A stretch of DNA of 42,943 nucleotides from Bacteroidota bacterium. GTDB lineage: Bacteria; Bacteroidota; Rhodothermia; Rhodothermales; UBA10348. The translations under genes were made by a program, and so were the position numbers. The notes beneath the pieces are model-generated. The model did no database searches, was not told the origin of the DNA, and saw only the letters and a list, made by a program, of their open reading frames with translations. The DNA is taken from positions 1 through 42,943 of the forward strand of contig JAJCYP010000107.1 in assembly GCA_029262855.1 (NCBI GenBank), in the 5' to 3' direction. Of the stretch, positions 32,570 through 40,589 are shown piece by piece; the stretch's first letter is position 1; every line of letters begins with the position of its first letter.

Positions 32570-33568
32570 ATGAACGGATTTCAGCGATTCCAGATCTGGT
32601 ATGCCGCGCAGCCCCGAGCGCTTCGGACGCTGGTGGCCATCAACGTCGTGGCCTACCTGCTCTGGCAGATTGTCTTCATCCACATCGGACCCGCGCGGGC
32701 CTTCGTCTGGAATCATCTGGCCCTGAATCCGTCGCTCCCGGATATCCTGTTCGAGCCGTGGCAGCTCCTGACGTACGCGTTCCTGCATCTCCAGCCCGGA
32801 ATGGGCGGGCTCCTGCACGTCGGGTTCAACATGCTCTGGCTGTGGTGGATCGGGCGGGATCTGGAGGAACTGCAGGGGCCGCATGCACTGACGGCGATGT
32901 ACATCTATGGCGGCCTCGGCGGCGCGCTGTTTACCGTGCTGCTCCACGGCGCGTTTCCTGGGTCTCCGATCTTCAATGGCGTCGTACACGGGGCCTCCGG
33001 CTCCGTGCTCGGGGTGATGGCCGCGCTGGCCGTGCTCTATCCCTATAAGTCGATTGGGCTCTTTCTGATTGGCGTAGTGAAGCTTCGCCACGTGGTGTTG
33101 GGGCTTCTGGCGTTGGACATTCTCTTCCTGGCGGCCGGCGGGACTTCGATCTCGGCGCACTTCGGCGGTGCCGCGGCGGGCTTGGCTTTTGCGAAGCTGC
33201 AGCAGATGGGGACGGGTACCTCGGGCTGGGCGAAGGTGTTTTTCAATGGGCGCGGCGGTTCTCGATCGCGGAGTGGCTACGGCACGCAGTCCCGGGGTTC
33301 TGCGATGGCGCGTTTGGAAGGCTGGTTGGCCTCGCGCGGGAAGTCCTCTTCGGAGGGTGGCGATGGGGCTGGGCGCGCGGGTGGTGGCGGCGTCGTTAAG
33401 GCGCGGATCATCCGGATGGACGGGTCCACGCGGGAAGACGTTCTGGCTGAACCCTCTCCCGAGGCCACACCGGACATCGACAAGATCCTGGACAAGATCT
33501 CTGAGCGGGGGTATGACTCGCTGAGTCCGGAGGAGAAGAAAATTCTTTACGAGGCCTCGGGCAAGTAG
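32570..33568 (+). CDS. rhomboid family intramembrane serine protease with C-terminal tail
   Basis: This 332-residue protein starts at ATG 32570 (M-N-G-F-Q-R-F-Q-I-W-Y). The six-TM rhomboid core spans about 20-215, with L-L-T-Y-A-F-L-H, H-V-G-F-N-M-L-W, G-A-S-G-S with Ser143, and A-H-F-G-G with His197. A Gly/Ser-rich linker (~225-285) leads to a small C-terminal domain (P-D-I-D-K-I-L-D-K-I-S-E-R-G-Y-D-S-L-S-P-E-E-K-K-I-L), a tail also found on other Bacteroidota rhomboids. The gene lies between the shorter rhomboid and ispG, with a 2-bp gap to the latter, so all three may be co-transcribed. The two rhomboids differ enough that they are unlikely to be a recent duplication. Confidence 0.9.
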   Translation: MNGFQRFQIWYAAQPRALRTLVAINVVAYLLWQIVFIHIGPARAFVWNHLALNPSLPDILFEPWQLLTYAFLHLQPGMGGLLHVGFNMLWLWWIGRDLEELQGPHALTAMYIYGGLGGALFTVLLHGAFPGSPIFNGVVHGASGSVLGVMAALAVLYPYKSIGLFLIGVVKLRHVVLGLLALDILFLAAGGTSISAHFGGAAAGLAFAKLQQMGTGTSGWAKVFFNGRGGSRSRSGYGTQSRGSAMARLEGWLASRGKSSSEGGDGAGRAGGGGVVKARIIRMDGSTREDVLAEPSPEATPDIDKILDKISERGYDSLSPEEKKILYEASGK

Positions 33569-33570
33569 CA

Positions 33571-34659
33571 ATGGCAGACGTAACCATGGCAACAGTGCGC
33601 CCCCGGCGACACTCCCGACCCGTCATGGTCGGCAACGTTCAGATTGGCGGCGGAGCCCCGATCTCCGTCCAGTCGATGACGACGTCCAAGACCCACGACG
33701 TCGAGACCTGCCTCGCCGAGATTGCGGGTCTCGTCGAGGCTGGGGCCGACATCGTGCGGGTGGCCGTCCCCCGTCCCGAGGATGCCAACGCACTCGGCGA
33801 CATCGTCCAGGGCGCGACGGTGCCCATCGTCGCCGACATCCACTTCAACCACCGCTACGCCCTGCAGGCCATCGAGGCTGGCGTGGCCAAGGTGCGCCTC
33901 AATCCTGGCAACATCGGCAAGGAGGAGTGGGAGCGCGAGGTGCTCATCGCAGCGAAGGAGGCCGGCACGCCCATCCGGATCGGGGTCAACTCGGGTTCGC
34001 TCGAAAAGGACATCCTGGACAAGTACGGGTATCCGCAGCCGGAGGCGCTCTTCGAGAGCGCGATGCGGCACGTGGACATCTGTACCAAGAACGGGTTCGA
34101 GGACCTGATCATCTCGGTCAAGCACAGTGACGTGTTTTTCATGATTCAGGCGTATCGCCTGCTGGCCGAGCGTACCGACTATCCGCTCCACCTCGGTGTC
34201 ACCGAGTCCGGCTCGCTGAAGAACGGGACCATCAAGAGTTCGATCGGTCTCGGGGCGCTTCTGGCCGATGGGATCGGCGACACGATTCGCGTTTCGCTCG
34301 CGACCCACTCGGTGCACGAAGTCGAGGTCGGTCACCAGATCCTGAAGTCTTTGCGCCTTGGACGGCCGGGCGTGAACATCATCGCCTGCCCAACATGCGG
34401 GCGATTGGCGGGCGACATGTTTCCCATCGTAGAGGAAGTCGAGGCGGCCGTCGCCAAGCGGAAGTTCACCAAGGACCTGTCGGTGGCGATCATGGGATGC
34501 GCGGTAAATGGTCCCGGCGAGGCGGCCGGGGCGGATCTCGGTGTCTCGCTTGGGAGGGGGCGCGCCCACCTGTTCAAGCGCGGCGAGATCCTCAGGACGG
34601 TGGACGAAGGAGAGATCGTCGAAGCCATCCTGGAGACGATCGAGGGCTGGGAAGACTGA
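33571..34659 (+). CDS. ispG: 4-hydroxy-3-methylbut-2-enyl diphosphate synthase
   Basis: This 362-residue protein catalyses the reductive ring-opening of MEcPP to HMBPP in the MEP pathway using a [4Fe-4S] cluster. The TIM-barrel part has R-R-H-S-R-P-V-M-V-G, V-Q-S-M-T-T-S-K-T, and I-V-A-D-I-H-F-N-H-R-Y-A. The C-terminal cluster domain has Cys273 and Cys276 (C-P-T-C-G-R), Cys310 and Glu317 (G-C-A-V-N-G-P-G-E-A). The length matches the short E. coli-type enzyme rather than the ~600-residue form with an inserted domain. It is read 2 bp after the rhomboid stop. Confidence 0.95.
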   Translation: MADVTMATVRPRRHSRPVMVGNVQIGGGAPISVQSMTTSKTHDVETCLAEIAGLVEAGADIVRVAVPRPEDANALGDIVQGATVPIVADIHFNHRYALQAIEAGVAKVRLNPGNIGKEEWEREVLIAAKEAGTPIRIGVNSGSLEKDILDKYGYPQPEALFESAMRHVDICTKNGFEDLIISVKHSDVFFMIQAYRLLAERTDYPLHLGVTESGSLKNGTIKSSIGLGALLADGIGDTIRVSLATHSVHEVEVGHQILKSLRLGRPGVNIIACPTCGRLAGDMFPIVEEVEAAVAKRKFTKDLSVAIMGCAVNGPGEAAGADLGVSLGRGRAHLFKRGEILRTVDEGEIVEAILETIEGWED

Positions 34660-34788
34660 GCCAATCGCCGATTCCGGCGGTTCTGCGCGCACGTATCCGC
34701 TCAAGGACATGGCAGTCCAGACGATACAGCGGGTGAGACCTCCAACATAGGAACGGCGATTCCCTCATTTTTCGGTATATCAAGGCTC
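34660..34788 (+). other. intergenic leader region of the propeller kinase
   Basis: The 129 bp between ispG and the kinase gene contain no gene. The last 35 bp are AT-rich (CTCATTTTTCGGTATATC) and may hold the kinase promoter, but no clean promoter boxes are visible. Confidence 0.3.
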
Positions 34789-37700
34789 TTGACGGCGCTC
34801 CTTGGCGCTGCCGTGTTCGCGATGGTTCCAGTCGGAGCCGCCGGCGCGCAGGAACTGCCCGTGGCGGCCGAGCCTCGTCAGAGTCGGACGTTTACCTACG
34901 CCGAGTTGAGCACGCACGGGGTCGAGTCAAACGAGAACTGGGACGCCGTTCAGGATGGCACGGGCCGCGTGTTCGTGGCGAACGGGCGCGGCGTTCTTGT
35001 ATACGATGGGGCCGAGTGGAAGGTGGTCAAGACCCCCAGAGTAACGGCCGTGCGGTCACTGGCCGTTGGGCCCGGAAACCGCGTGTTTGCGGGCGCCCAG
35101 GGCGAGTTCGGCTACCTGGATCCCGACTCGACCAGCTTCAGGTTCGTCAGTCTCAGCTCAATGCTTGGCGAGGCGAACGCCGGATTCGGAAATGTCTGGA
35201 CGACGCGTGCCGACAGCGAAAGGGTCTACTTCCAGGCGCCGAATCACCTCTTCGTGTGGGACGGCAACGACCTGGCGACGCTGTATTCGGAGGCCAGCTT
35301 TCACACGTCCTTCCTGACTGATATCGGGCTGGTGCTCCGCGAGCGCGGCGTCGGTCTGGTTCAATACGACGACGGCGTGACGCGCCTTATCCCCGGAGGC
35401 GAGTACTTCGCCGACATGCGGGTGTTCGTCCTGGAGCGACGCGGCTCGGGTTGGCTGGTCGGCACGCGCGACAACGGGTTTCACCTGCTTCGTGGCGGGA
35501 GCGTTACGCCCTTCCCGACGGGGGCTGATTCGCTCTTGAAGGAATACTGGCTCTACACCGGCGCGCAATCGAAGGATGGCGAGTTGATCCTGGGAACCCT
35601 CGGCGCCGGCCTCATCGGCCTCGATGCACGGGGGAAGGTGACCTCGAGGGTGACCGAGGAGACCGGGCTGCCCGACAGCTACATCACCTCCATCACGCCC
35701 ATCCGTCCGTCCGGCTTCCTGGCCACCACCCAGAACAACGGTCTCTACTTCTTCGAGCCCGCCGGAATCAGTTCCAGATGGGCAGACCTGCTTCTGGACG
35801 CGGCCAGCCACGTGACGATTCACGCCGATACCCTCTTTGTGGCGTCAGGCCGGGGTCTCGAAACCACGAGACTGGACCGGCCGGGTGCCAAGACCCGCCT
35901 GCTCCAGGACAAGACCACCTACCAGGTCCAGGCCGTGGGTGATGTGATCTATGCCGGTACCGACGATGGGGTTCAGATCTGGAAGGATGGCCGGCTCGTG
36001 AACACCGTCCTTCGCGACAAGCAGGTGATGGCGCTCGCGGCGTACAGGGACGGTGTGGCTGCGGGTCATCGCGACGGCCTCGCCATCATCGATGGCATGG
36101 AGGTTCGGCACGAGCACGCCGCAGACGACGTGCGATCCGTAGCCGTCTCCGGGCGCGACATCTGGTACGCCACGCTGTCGACCGGCCTGTCGCGGCTTAC
36201 CGACCTTGGCCGCGGCTGGGACCTCAAGGAATTTGGAAAGGCCGACGGACTGCCGGCCGACGATCGCCTGGAGGTGGTCAGGGTTGGCGAGGGAATTCGT
36301 GTGTACGCCGACGATTCCGAAGGCATCTACAAGATGGCCGCCGGATGGTTTGCCCGGGATGAGGAGCTTTCGCCCCTGGACCGAGTCGGACTGAACGAAG
36401 TCTGGAATCTGGTAGAAGGCCCCGACGGCTCGGTGTGGATTGGATACCCCGACCGGATCGAGCGCGCCATGCCCGGCGCGTCGCGCGGCGGGGCGGGATA
36501 CACGCTGCACAAGACGCCGGCGCTGAAATTTACCAGGCTCCGGCACGAGCAGCTGTTTGCCCACGAAGACGGGTCCCTCTGGTTCAACCGGGATGGCTCC
36601 GTGGTCCGGTACAGTCCCGAAGTGGACGGCGCGTTCTATTCCGGATTCCATGTGATTCTCCGGGAGGTCCGCACCCGTCGTGATCACAGGCTGATCTTTG
36701 CCGGGTTGCAAACGGACGAGGGGGGAGCAGTCGTGACCGCAAGGCGGAGCATGCTCCCCGTCGTGCTCCCATTCAAGCAGAACGCTTTGACAGCCAGCTT
36801 CTCAGCCGTCTACCCCTCGGGACGCGAGACTATTGAATACGCCTGGTCCGTCGGCGAGGATGGTGCCTGGAGCGCCTGGAGCCCGGCGTCCAGAGCGACG
36901 CTCGAGGACCTCCGGGAAGGCACGTACGCGTTCAACGTCAAGGCGCGCGATGAGCATGGCTACGAGTCGTCGACGCTGACCTTCCGGTTTACCGTGCTCC
37001 CGCCGTGGTATCGGACCTGGTTGGCCTACCTGGCCTATGCCGCGTTCGCCGTAGGCCTGATCTGGTTTGCCCATCGGTATCAGGTGATGGTTCGGGCTCA
37101 GAAGGAAGCCGCGCGACAGGCGCTCCAACTCGCACAGGAGAAGGAGTACCGGAAGCGGCTCGAGGGTGCCAACACCCGCCTGGTCCAGGCGAACAAGCTG
37201 AAGGACGAGTTCCTGGCCAAGACATCGCATGAGCTCAGGACGCCCATCACCGCCATCCTCGGTTTCACCAATATCCTGCTCGACGAAATCCCCAAGGACA
37301 AGCCCTATCGCGAGTTCCTGGACATCATTCAGGAGAGCGGCCACCGGCTCATGGGTACGCTGGACGATCTGCTGGAGCTGGCCGAACTGCGCGCCGGCAC
37401 CCGTCAGCTCAACCCGGAACCCACGAATTTGGGCGTACTGCTCGACACCCTGGTGGCGCCCATGCACTTTCGCGCCAGGGAGAAGGGGCTCTTCCTACGT
37501 GTTCGCGGCGTGTCTGACATCACCGTGGAGGCGGATGTCTCCGCGCTGCGCAAGATCCTCTGGAATCTGGTGGACAACGCCCTCAAGTTTACCGAGGCCG
37601 GTGGGGTCAATGTCCGCGTTGCTGTCCTTGCGGCCCGTGCGTGCCCCGACGGTTTTGGTACCGCAGGCGGCTGTGTCGAGGTGGTTGTCGAGGACTCCGG

Positions 37701-38034
37701 GATTGGCATTGATGAGCGGTTCATTCCGCGACTGTTTGAGGAATTTGTTCAGGAGTCCGGAGGCGAATCGCGGTCGTATACGGGCACTGGGCTCGGGCTG
37801 ACGATTGTTGACGGGCTCGTGGAGTTGATTGGCGGGGAGATCGAGGTCAAGAGCGAGAAGGGGGTGGGGAGTACGTTTACGGTGAGGATTCCGGTTCAGG
37901 CTGTCGAGGACGATTGCGCGGCGAGTTTGGGGCCTCGGGCGTTGTCCTCGGTTGGGGCACAGGATTCGGCGGATCGGCCGCCCACGCGGCGGGACCGGGA
38001 TACGCCTGGGACGGGGACGGGGGAGTCGGCTTAG
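34789..38034 (+). CDS. beta-propeller / Y_Y_Y sensor histidine kinase
   Basis: This 1081-residue protein starts with TTG 34789 and a short signal peptide (L-L-G-A-A-V-F-A-M-V-P-V-G-A-A-G-A). Residues ~30-620 form Reg_prop-like propeller repeats (A-V-Q-D-G-T-G-R-V-F-V-A-N-G, N-N-G-L-Y-F-F). A Y_Y_Y domain at about 660-740 ends in F-T-V-L-P-P-W-Y-R-T-W. A single TM follows at ~745-765, then a coiled coil and HisKA with His814 (T-S-H-E-L-R-T-P). The HATPase domain has Asn930 (N-L-V-D-N-A-L-K-F-T), D-S-G-I-G-I and G-T-G-L-G-L. The C-terminus is disordered. It probably senses a periplasmic ligand and phosphorylates a separate regulator, because no receiver or AraC output domain is attached, unlike many of its relatives. 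Confidence 0.88.
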   Translation: MTALLGAAVFAMVPVGAAGAQELPVAAEPRQSRTFTYAELSTHGVESNENWDAVQDGTGRVFVANGRGVLVYDGAEWKVVKTPRVTAVRSLAVGPGNRVFAGAQGEFGYLDPDSTSFRFVSLSSMLGEANAGFGNVWTTRADSERVYFQAPNHLFVWDGNDLATLYSEASFHTSFLTDIGLVLRERGVGLVQYDDGVTRLIPGGEYFADMRVFVLERRGSGWLVGTRDNGFHLLRGGSVTPFPTGADSLLKEYWLYTGAQSKDGELILGTLGAGLIGLDARGKVTSRVTEETGLPDSYITSITPIRPSGFLATTQNNGLYFFEPAGISSRWADLLLDAASHVTIHADTLFVASGRGLETTRLDRPGAKTRLLQDKTTYQVQAVGDVIYAGTDDGVQIWKDGRLVNTVLRDKQVMALAAYRDGVAAGHRDGLAIIDGMEVRHEHAADDVRSVAVSGRDIWYATLSTGLSRLTDLGRGWDLKEFGKADGLPADDRLEVVRVGEGIRVYADDSEGIYKMAAGWFARDEELSPLDRVGLNEVWNLVEGPDGSVWIGYPDRIERAMPGASRGGAGYTLHKTPALKFTRLRHEQLFAHEDGSLWFNRDGSVVRYSPEVDGAFYSGFHVILREVRTRRDHRLIFAGLQTDEGGAVVTARRSMLPVVLPFKQNALTASFSAVYPSGRETIEYAWSVGEDGAWSAWSPASRATLEDLREGTYAFNVKARDEHGYESSTLTFRFTVLPPWYRTWLAYLAYAAFAVGLIWFAHRYQVMVRAQKEAARQALQLAQEKEYRKRLEGANTRLVQANKLKDEFLAKTSHELRTPITAILGFTNILLDEIPKDKPYREFLDIIQESGHRLMGTLDDLLELAELRAGTRQLNPEPTNLGVLLDTLVAPMHFRAREKGLFLRVRGVSDITVEADVSALRKILWNLVDNALKFTEAGGVNVRVAVLAARACPDGFGTAGGCVEVVVEDSGIGIDERFIPRLFEEFVQESGGESRSYTGTGLGLTIVDGLVELIGGEIEVKSEKGVGSTFTVRIPVQAVEDDCAASLGPRALSSVGAQDSADRPPTRRDRDTPGTGTGESA

Positions 38035-38057
38035 TTGCCGGGGGATGAGGCGCTGTC

Positions 38058-38065
38058 TATCATTG
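38058..38065 (+). promoter_or_regulatory. possible -7 element before the amidohydrolase gene
   Basis: TATCATTG differs at one position from the TAnnTTTG Bacteroidota -7 box and lies 23 bp upstream of the amidohydrolase ATG, in the 54-bp gap after the kinase gene. No matching upstream box was found. Confidence 0.2.
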
Positions 38066-38088
38066 CGCATCGCTAGCCCGCCCCTACC

Positions 38089-39726
38089 ATGCGCGTCGCC
38101 TTCCTGGCCTTGGTTTTGACTTTGGCCGCCTGCAGTTCCTCCGAACCCGTCGATGTCCTGTACACAAACGGGGTCATCTGGACGGGAGCGGGCGTCGATG
38201 CTGAGGCCCTTGGCGTTACCGACGGCCGCCTTTCCTTTGTGGGGTCCGCAGCGGATGCGGCTGTTGTGGGAGCCGGCCAGGTGGTCGATCTGGACGGCGC
38301 CTTCGTGGTGCCCGGTTTCATCGACAACCACACCCACTTTCTGCAAGGCGGGATGCAGCTCGCCTCGGTGGACTTGCGTGATGCCGATTCGCCCGAGGAG
38401 TTTGCGCGCCGGATTGGTGAGTTCGCTTCCGGGCTTCCTGAGGGGCGGTGGATTCTGGGCGGCGATTGGGATCACGAGGCCTGGGGAGGGGAGCTTCCGG
38501 ACCGGGCGTGGATCGATTCTGTGGGTGGGGATCATCCGGTATTCGTGTCGAGGCTGGATCTGCACATGGCGCTGGCCAATACCCGCGCGCTTGAACTGGC
38601 GGGGATTCTTGAGTCCGCGGAGGACGTAGCTGGGGGCGAGATTGTGCGTCGTGTCGATGGATCCCTGTCCGGCGTGTTCAAGGATGAAGCCATGAACCTG
38701 ATCTGGAGCGCCGTGCCCGAGCCGACACCGGAGGAACGTTTGGAGGCACTCGAGCGGGCGATGGATCATGCTTCGTCGATGGGCATGACCCAGGTGCATG
38801 ATGTGGGCACGTTCGGGGGCTGGGTGGATCACGAGACCTTTCGCGCTGCTCCGGATCTACGGGTGCGGGTTTACAACATTGTCTCTCTGTCCAGCTGGGA
38901 GCGGCTGGCCGAGTTGGTTGCGGCGGAAGGGCGGGGCGACGAGTGGCTTCGATGGGGCGGCGTCAAGGGATTTGTCGATGGGTCGCTCGGGTCTACGACG
39001 GCCTGGTTTCATGAGCCATATCTGGACGAGCCTTCTTCCACCGGACTCGTGGTGACCGACACCACCGTCCTGCGGTCACGGATTCTGGCTGCCGATGCCG
39101 CCGGCCTGCAGCTCGCGGTTCACGCCATTGGCGACCACGCCAATGATTGGTTGCTGGACGTGTTTGCCGAGTTGCCTGCGCTCAACGGAGCTCGGGAACG
39201 GCGGGCGCGGATCGAACATGCCCAGCATCTTTCTGAGGCGGCGATTGAGCGGTTTTCTGATCTGGGCGTCATTCCTTCCATGCAGCCCTACCACGCCGTG
39301 GATGACGGGCGATGGGCGGAGAAGCGCATCGGGCCCGAGCGGGCGGAGCGCACGTATGCCTTTCGGTCCTTGCTCGACGCGGGGGCCGCTTTGACGTTCG
39401 GCTCTGACTGGACCGTGGCCCCTTTGAGTCCCCTGCTTGGGATTCAGGCCGCCGTCACCCGGGCGACGATCGACGGGTTGCAGCCGGATGGGTGGGTGCC
39501 GTCCCAGAAGATCGCGGTTGAGGAGGCGCTCCGGGCCTACACCGCATCGAACGCCTGGGCCGGCTGGCAGGAGGACCTGGTGGGGACGCTGGAGGTTGGG
39601 AAGCTCGCAGATTTCGTTGTATTGGACCGGGATATCCGCTTCGTGGAGCACGATGTGATTGCGGGAGCACGCGTGCTCCGAACAATTGTCGGTGGGCGAG
39701 TGGTATTTCTTTCAGAGGGGCGTTGA
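38089..39726 (+). CDS. amidohydrolase, YtcJ-like, predicted lipoprotein
   Basis: This 545-residue protein begins M-R-V-A-F-L-A-L-V-L-T-L-A-A-C-S-S-S, a type II signal with lipobox L-A-A-C, so it is probably membrane-anchored outside the cytoplasm. The mature part is a composite-domain metal-dependent hydrolase. Motifs are F-I-D-N-H-T-H-F (HxH metal site), G-G-D-W-D-H-E-A-W, G-V-K-G-F-V-D-G-S-L-G-S-T, V-H-A-I-G-D-H-A-N, I-E-H-A-Q and F-G-S-D-W. The family includes N-substituted formamide deformylase and many uncharacterised enzymes, so the substrate is unknown. Its stop overlaps the acyltransferase TTG (TTGA), implying an operon. Confidence 0.85.
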   Translation: MRVAFLALVLTLAACSSSEPVDVLYTNGVIWTGAGVDAEALGVTDGRLSFVGSAADAAVVGAGQVVDLDGAFVVPGFIDNHTHFLQGGMQLASVDLRDADSPEEFARRIGEFASGLPEGRWILGGDWDHEAWGGELPDRAWIDSVGGDHPVFVSRLDLHMALANTRALELAGILESAEDVAGGEIVRRVDGSLSGVFKDEAMNLIWSAVPEPTPEERLEALERAMDHASSMGMTQVHDVGTFGGWVDHETFRAAPDLRVRVYNIVSLSSWERLAELVAAEGRGDEWLRWGGVKGFVDGSLGSTTAWFHEPYLDEPSSTGLVVTDTTVLRSRILAADAAGLQLAVHAIGDHANDWLLDVFAELPALNGARERRARIEHAQHLSEAAIERFSDLGVIPSMQPYHAVDDGRWAEKRIGPERAERTYAFRSLLDAGAALTFGSDWTVAPLSPLLGIQAAVTRATIDGLQPDGWVPSQKIAVEEALRAYTASNAWAGWQEDLVGTLEVGKLADFVVLDRDIRFVEHDVIAGARVLRTIVGGRVVFLSEGR

Positions 39727-40520
39727 GCTTCCCGCCGCCCGTTCGCCGCACGTTTCGCGCCTACTGGCGCGCCGCGCGTTTTGCCCGGGCGCTGGTGTGG
39801 GAAACGGCAAAACTGGCCTTCCTGGTGCAGTTCCAACCCCGCCACGCGCGGCCTCTTTACCGAGCGGAACGGCAGAAAAACGCGTGTGGAAAGTTCTGCC
39901 GGATCCTCGGAATCACCGTCCGGCAGGTGGGTGAGCAGCCTACATCCGGAGCGATGCTGGTGGTGGCCAATCACCACGGGCTACTCGATCCGTGGATTCT
40001 GGCGTCCGTGCTCCCGGTAGCATTTGCCGCCAAGGCGGAAATGGGGACGTGGCCGGTGATGGGCTGGATTTGCCGGACGGTCGGGATCATCTTCGTGGAA
40101 CGGGACCGGCGGATGGCGACGTCCAAGTTTGTCGAGGAGCTGCGCTTTGCGATGCGGGCTGGCGTGCGGGTTTTGGTGTTTCCCGAAGGGACGACCGGGG
40201 ACGGGCTCTCGATTCGGGACTTTAAGACGGCCGGGTTCGCGGCTGTGGGCGGAATGGAGGATGGGGCCGTGCTGCCGGTCTATCACGGCGCGGTGCGGGT
40301 TGATGGTCGTCCTGCCACGGCGGCGGAGCGCCTGCGGGTGGGATGGCAGCCCGGGCAGCCCATGGCAGACAGTGCGTTTCAGTGGCTGACGATGCGGAGT
40401 ATCGAGGTGGAGGTTCGGATTGGGGAGGCGATTGCGACGGCGGGGCGGGATCGGAAGGAGCTCGCGAGGATGAGTCGGGCGGCGGTGGAGGAGTTGGCTT
40501 CAGGGCTGATTGAAGACTGA
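39723..40520 (+). CDS. 1-acyl-sn-glycerol-3-phosphate acyltransferase-like (PlsC family)
   Basis: This 265-residue protein starts with TTG 39723, overlapping the amidohydrolase stop. Acyltransferase block I is N-H-H-G-L-L-D (H-x4-D catalytic pair), block II is V-G-I-I-F-V-E-R-D-R-R, and block III is F-P-E-G-T-T-G-D-G. The P-V-Y-H-G-A-V pattern is block IV-like. PlsC family enzymes acylate lysophosphatidate in phospholipid synthesis at the inner membrane; related proteins acylate other lysolipids, so the exact acceptor is inferred. An N-terminal hydrophobic amphipathic segment (about residues 15-35) would bind the membrane. Confidence 0.8.
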   Translation: MSFPPPVRRTFRAYWRAARFARALVWETAKLAFLVQFQPRHARPLYRAERQKNACGKFCRILGITVRQVGEQPTSGAMLVVANHHGLLDPWILASVLPVAFAAKAEMGTWPVMGWICRTVGIIFVERDRRMATSKFVEELRFAMRAGVRVLVFPEGTTGDGLSIRDFKTAGFAAVGGMEDGAVLPVYHGAVRVDGRPATAAERLRVGWQPGQPMADSAFQWLTMRSIEVEVRIGEAIATAGRDRKELARMSRAAVEELASGLIED

Positions 40521-40589
40521 GGCGTTGTTGCGCCAGGTAACCCTTCCGTTCTCTTGGCGTATGTAGATTGACGCTCGCCGAGGCCCCGC

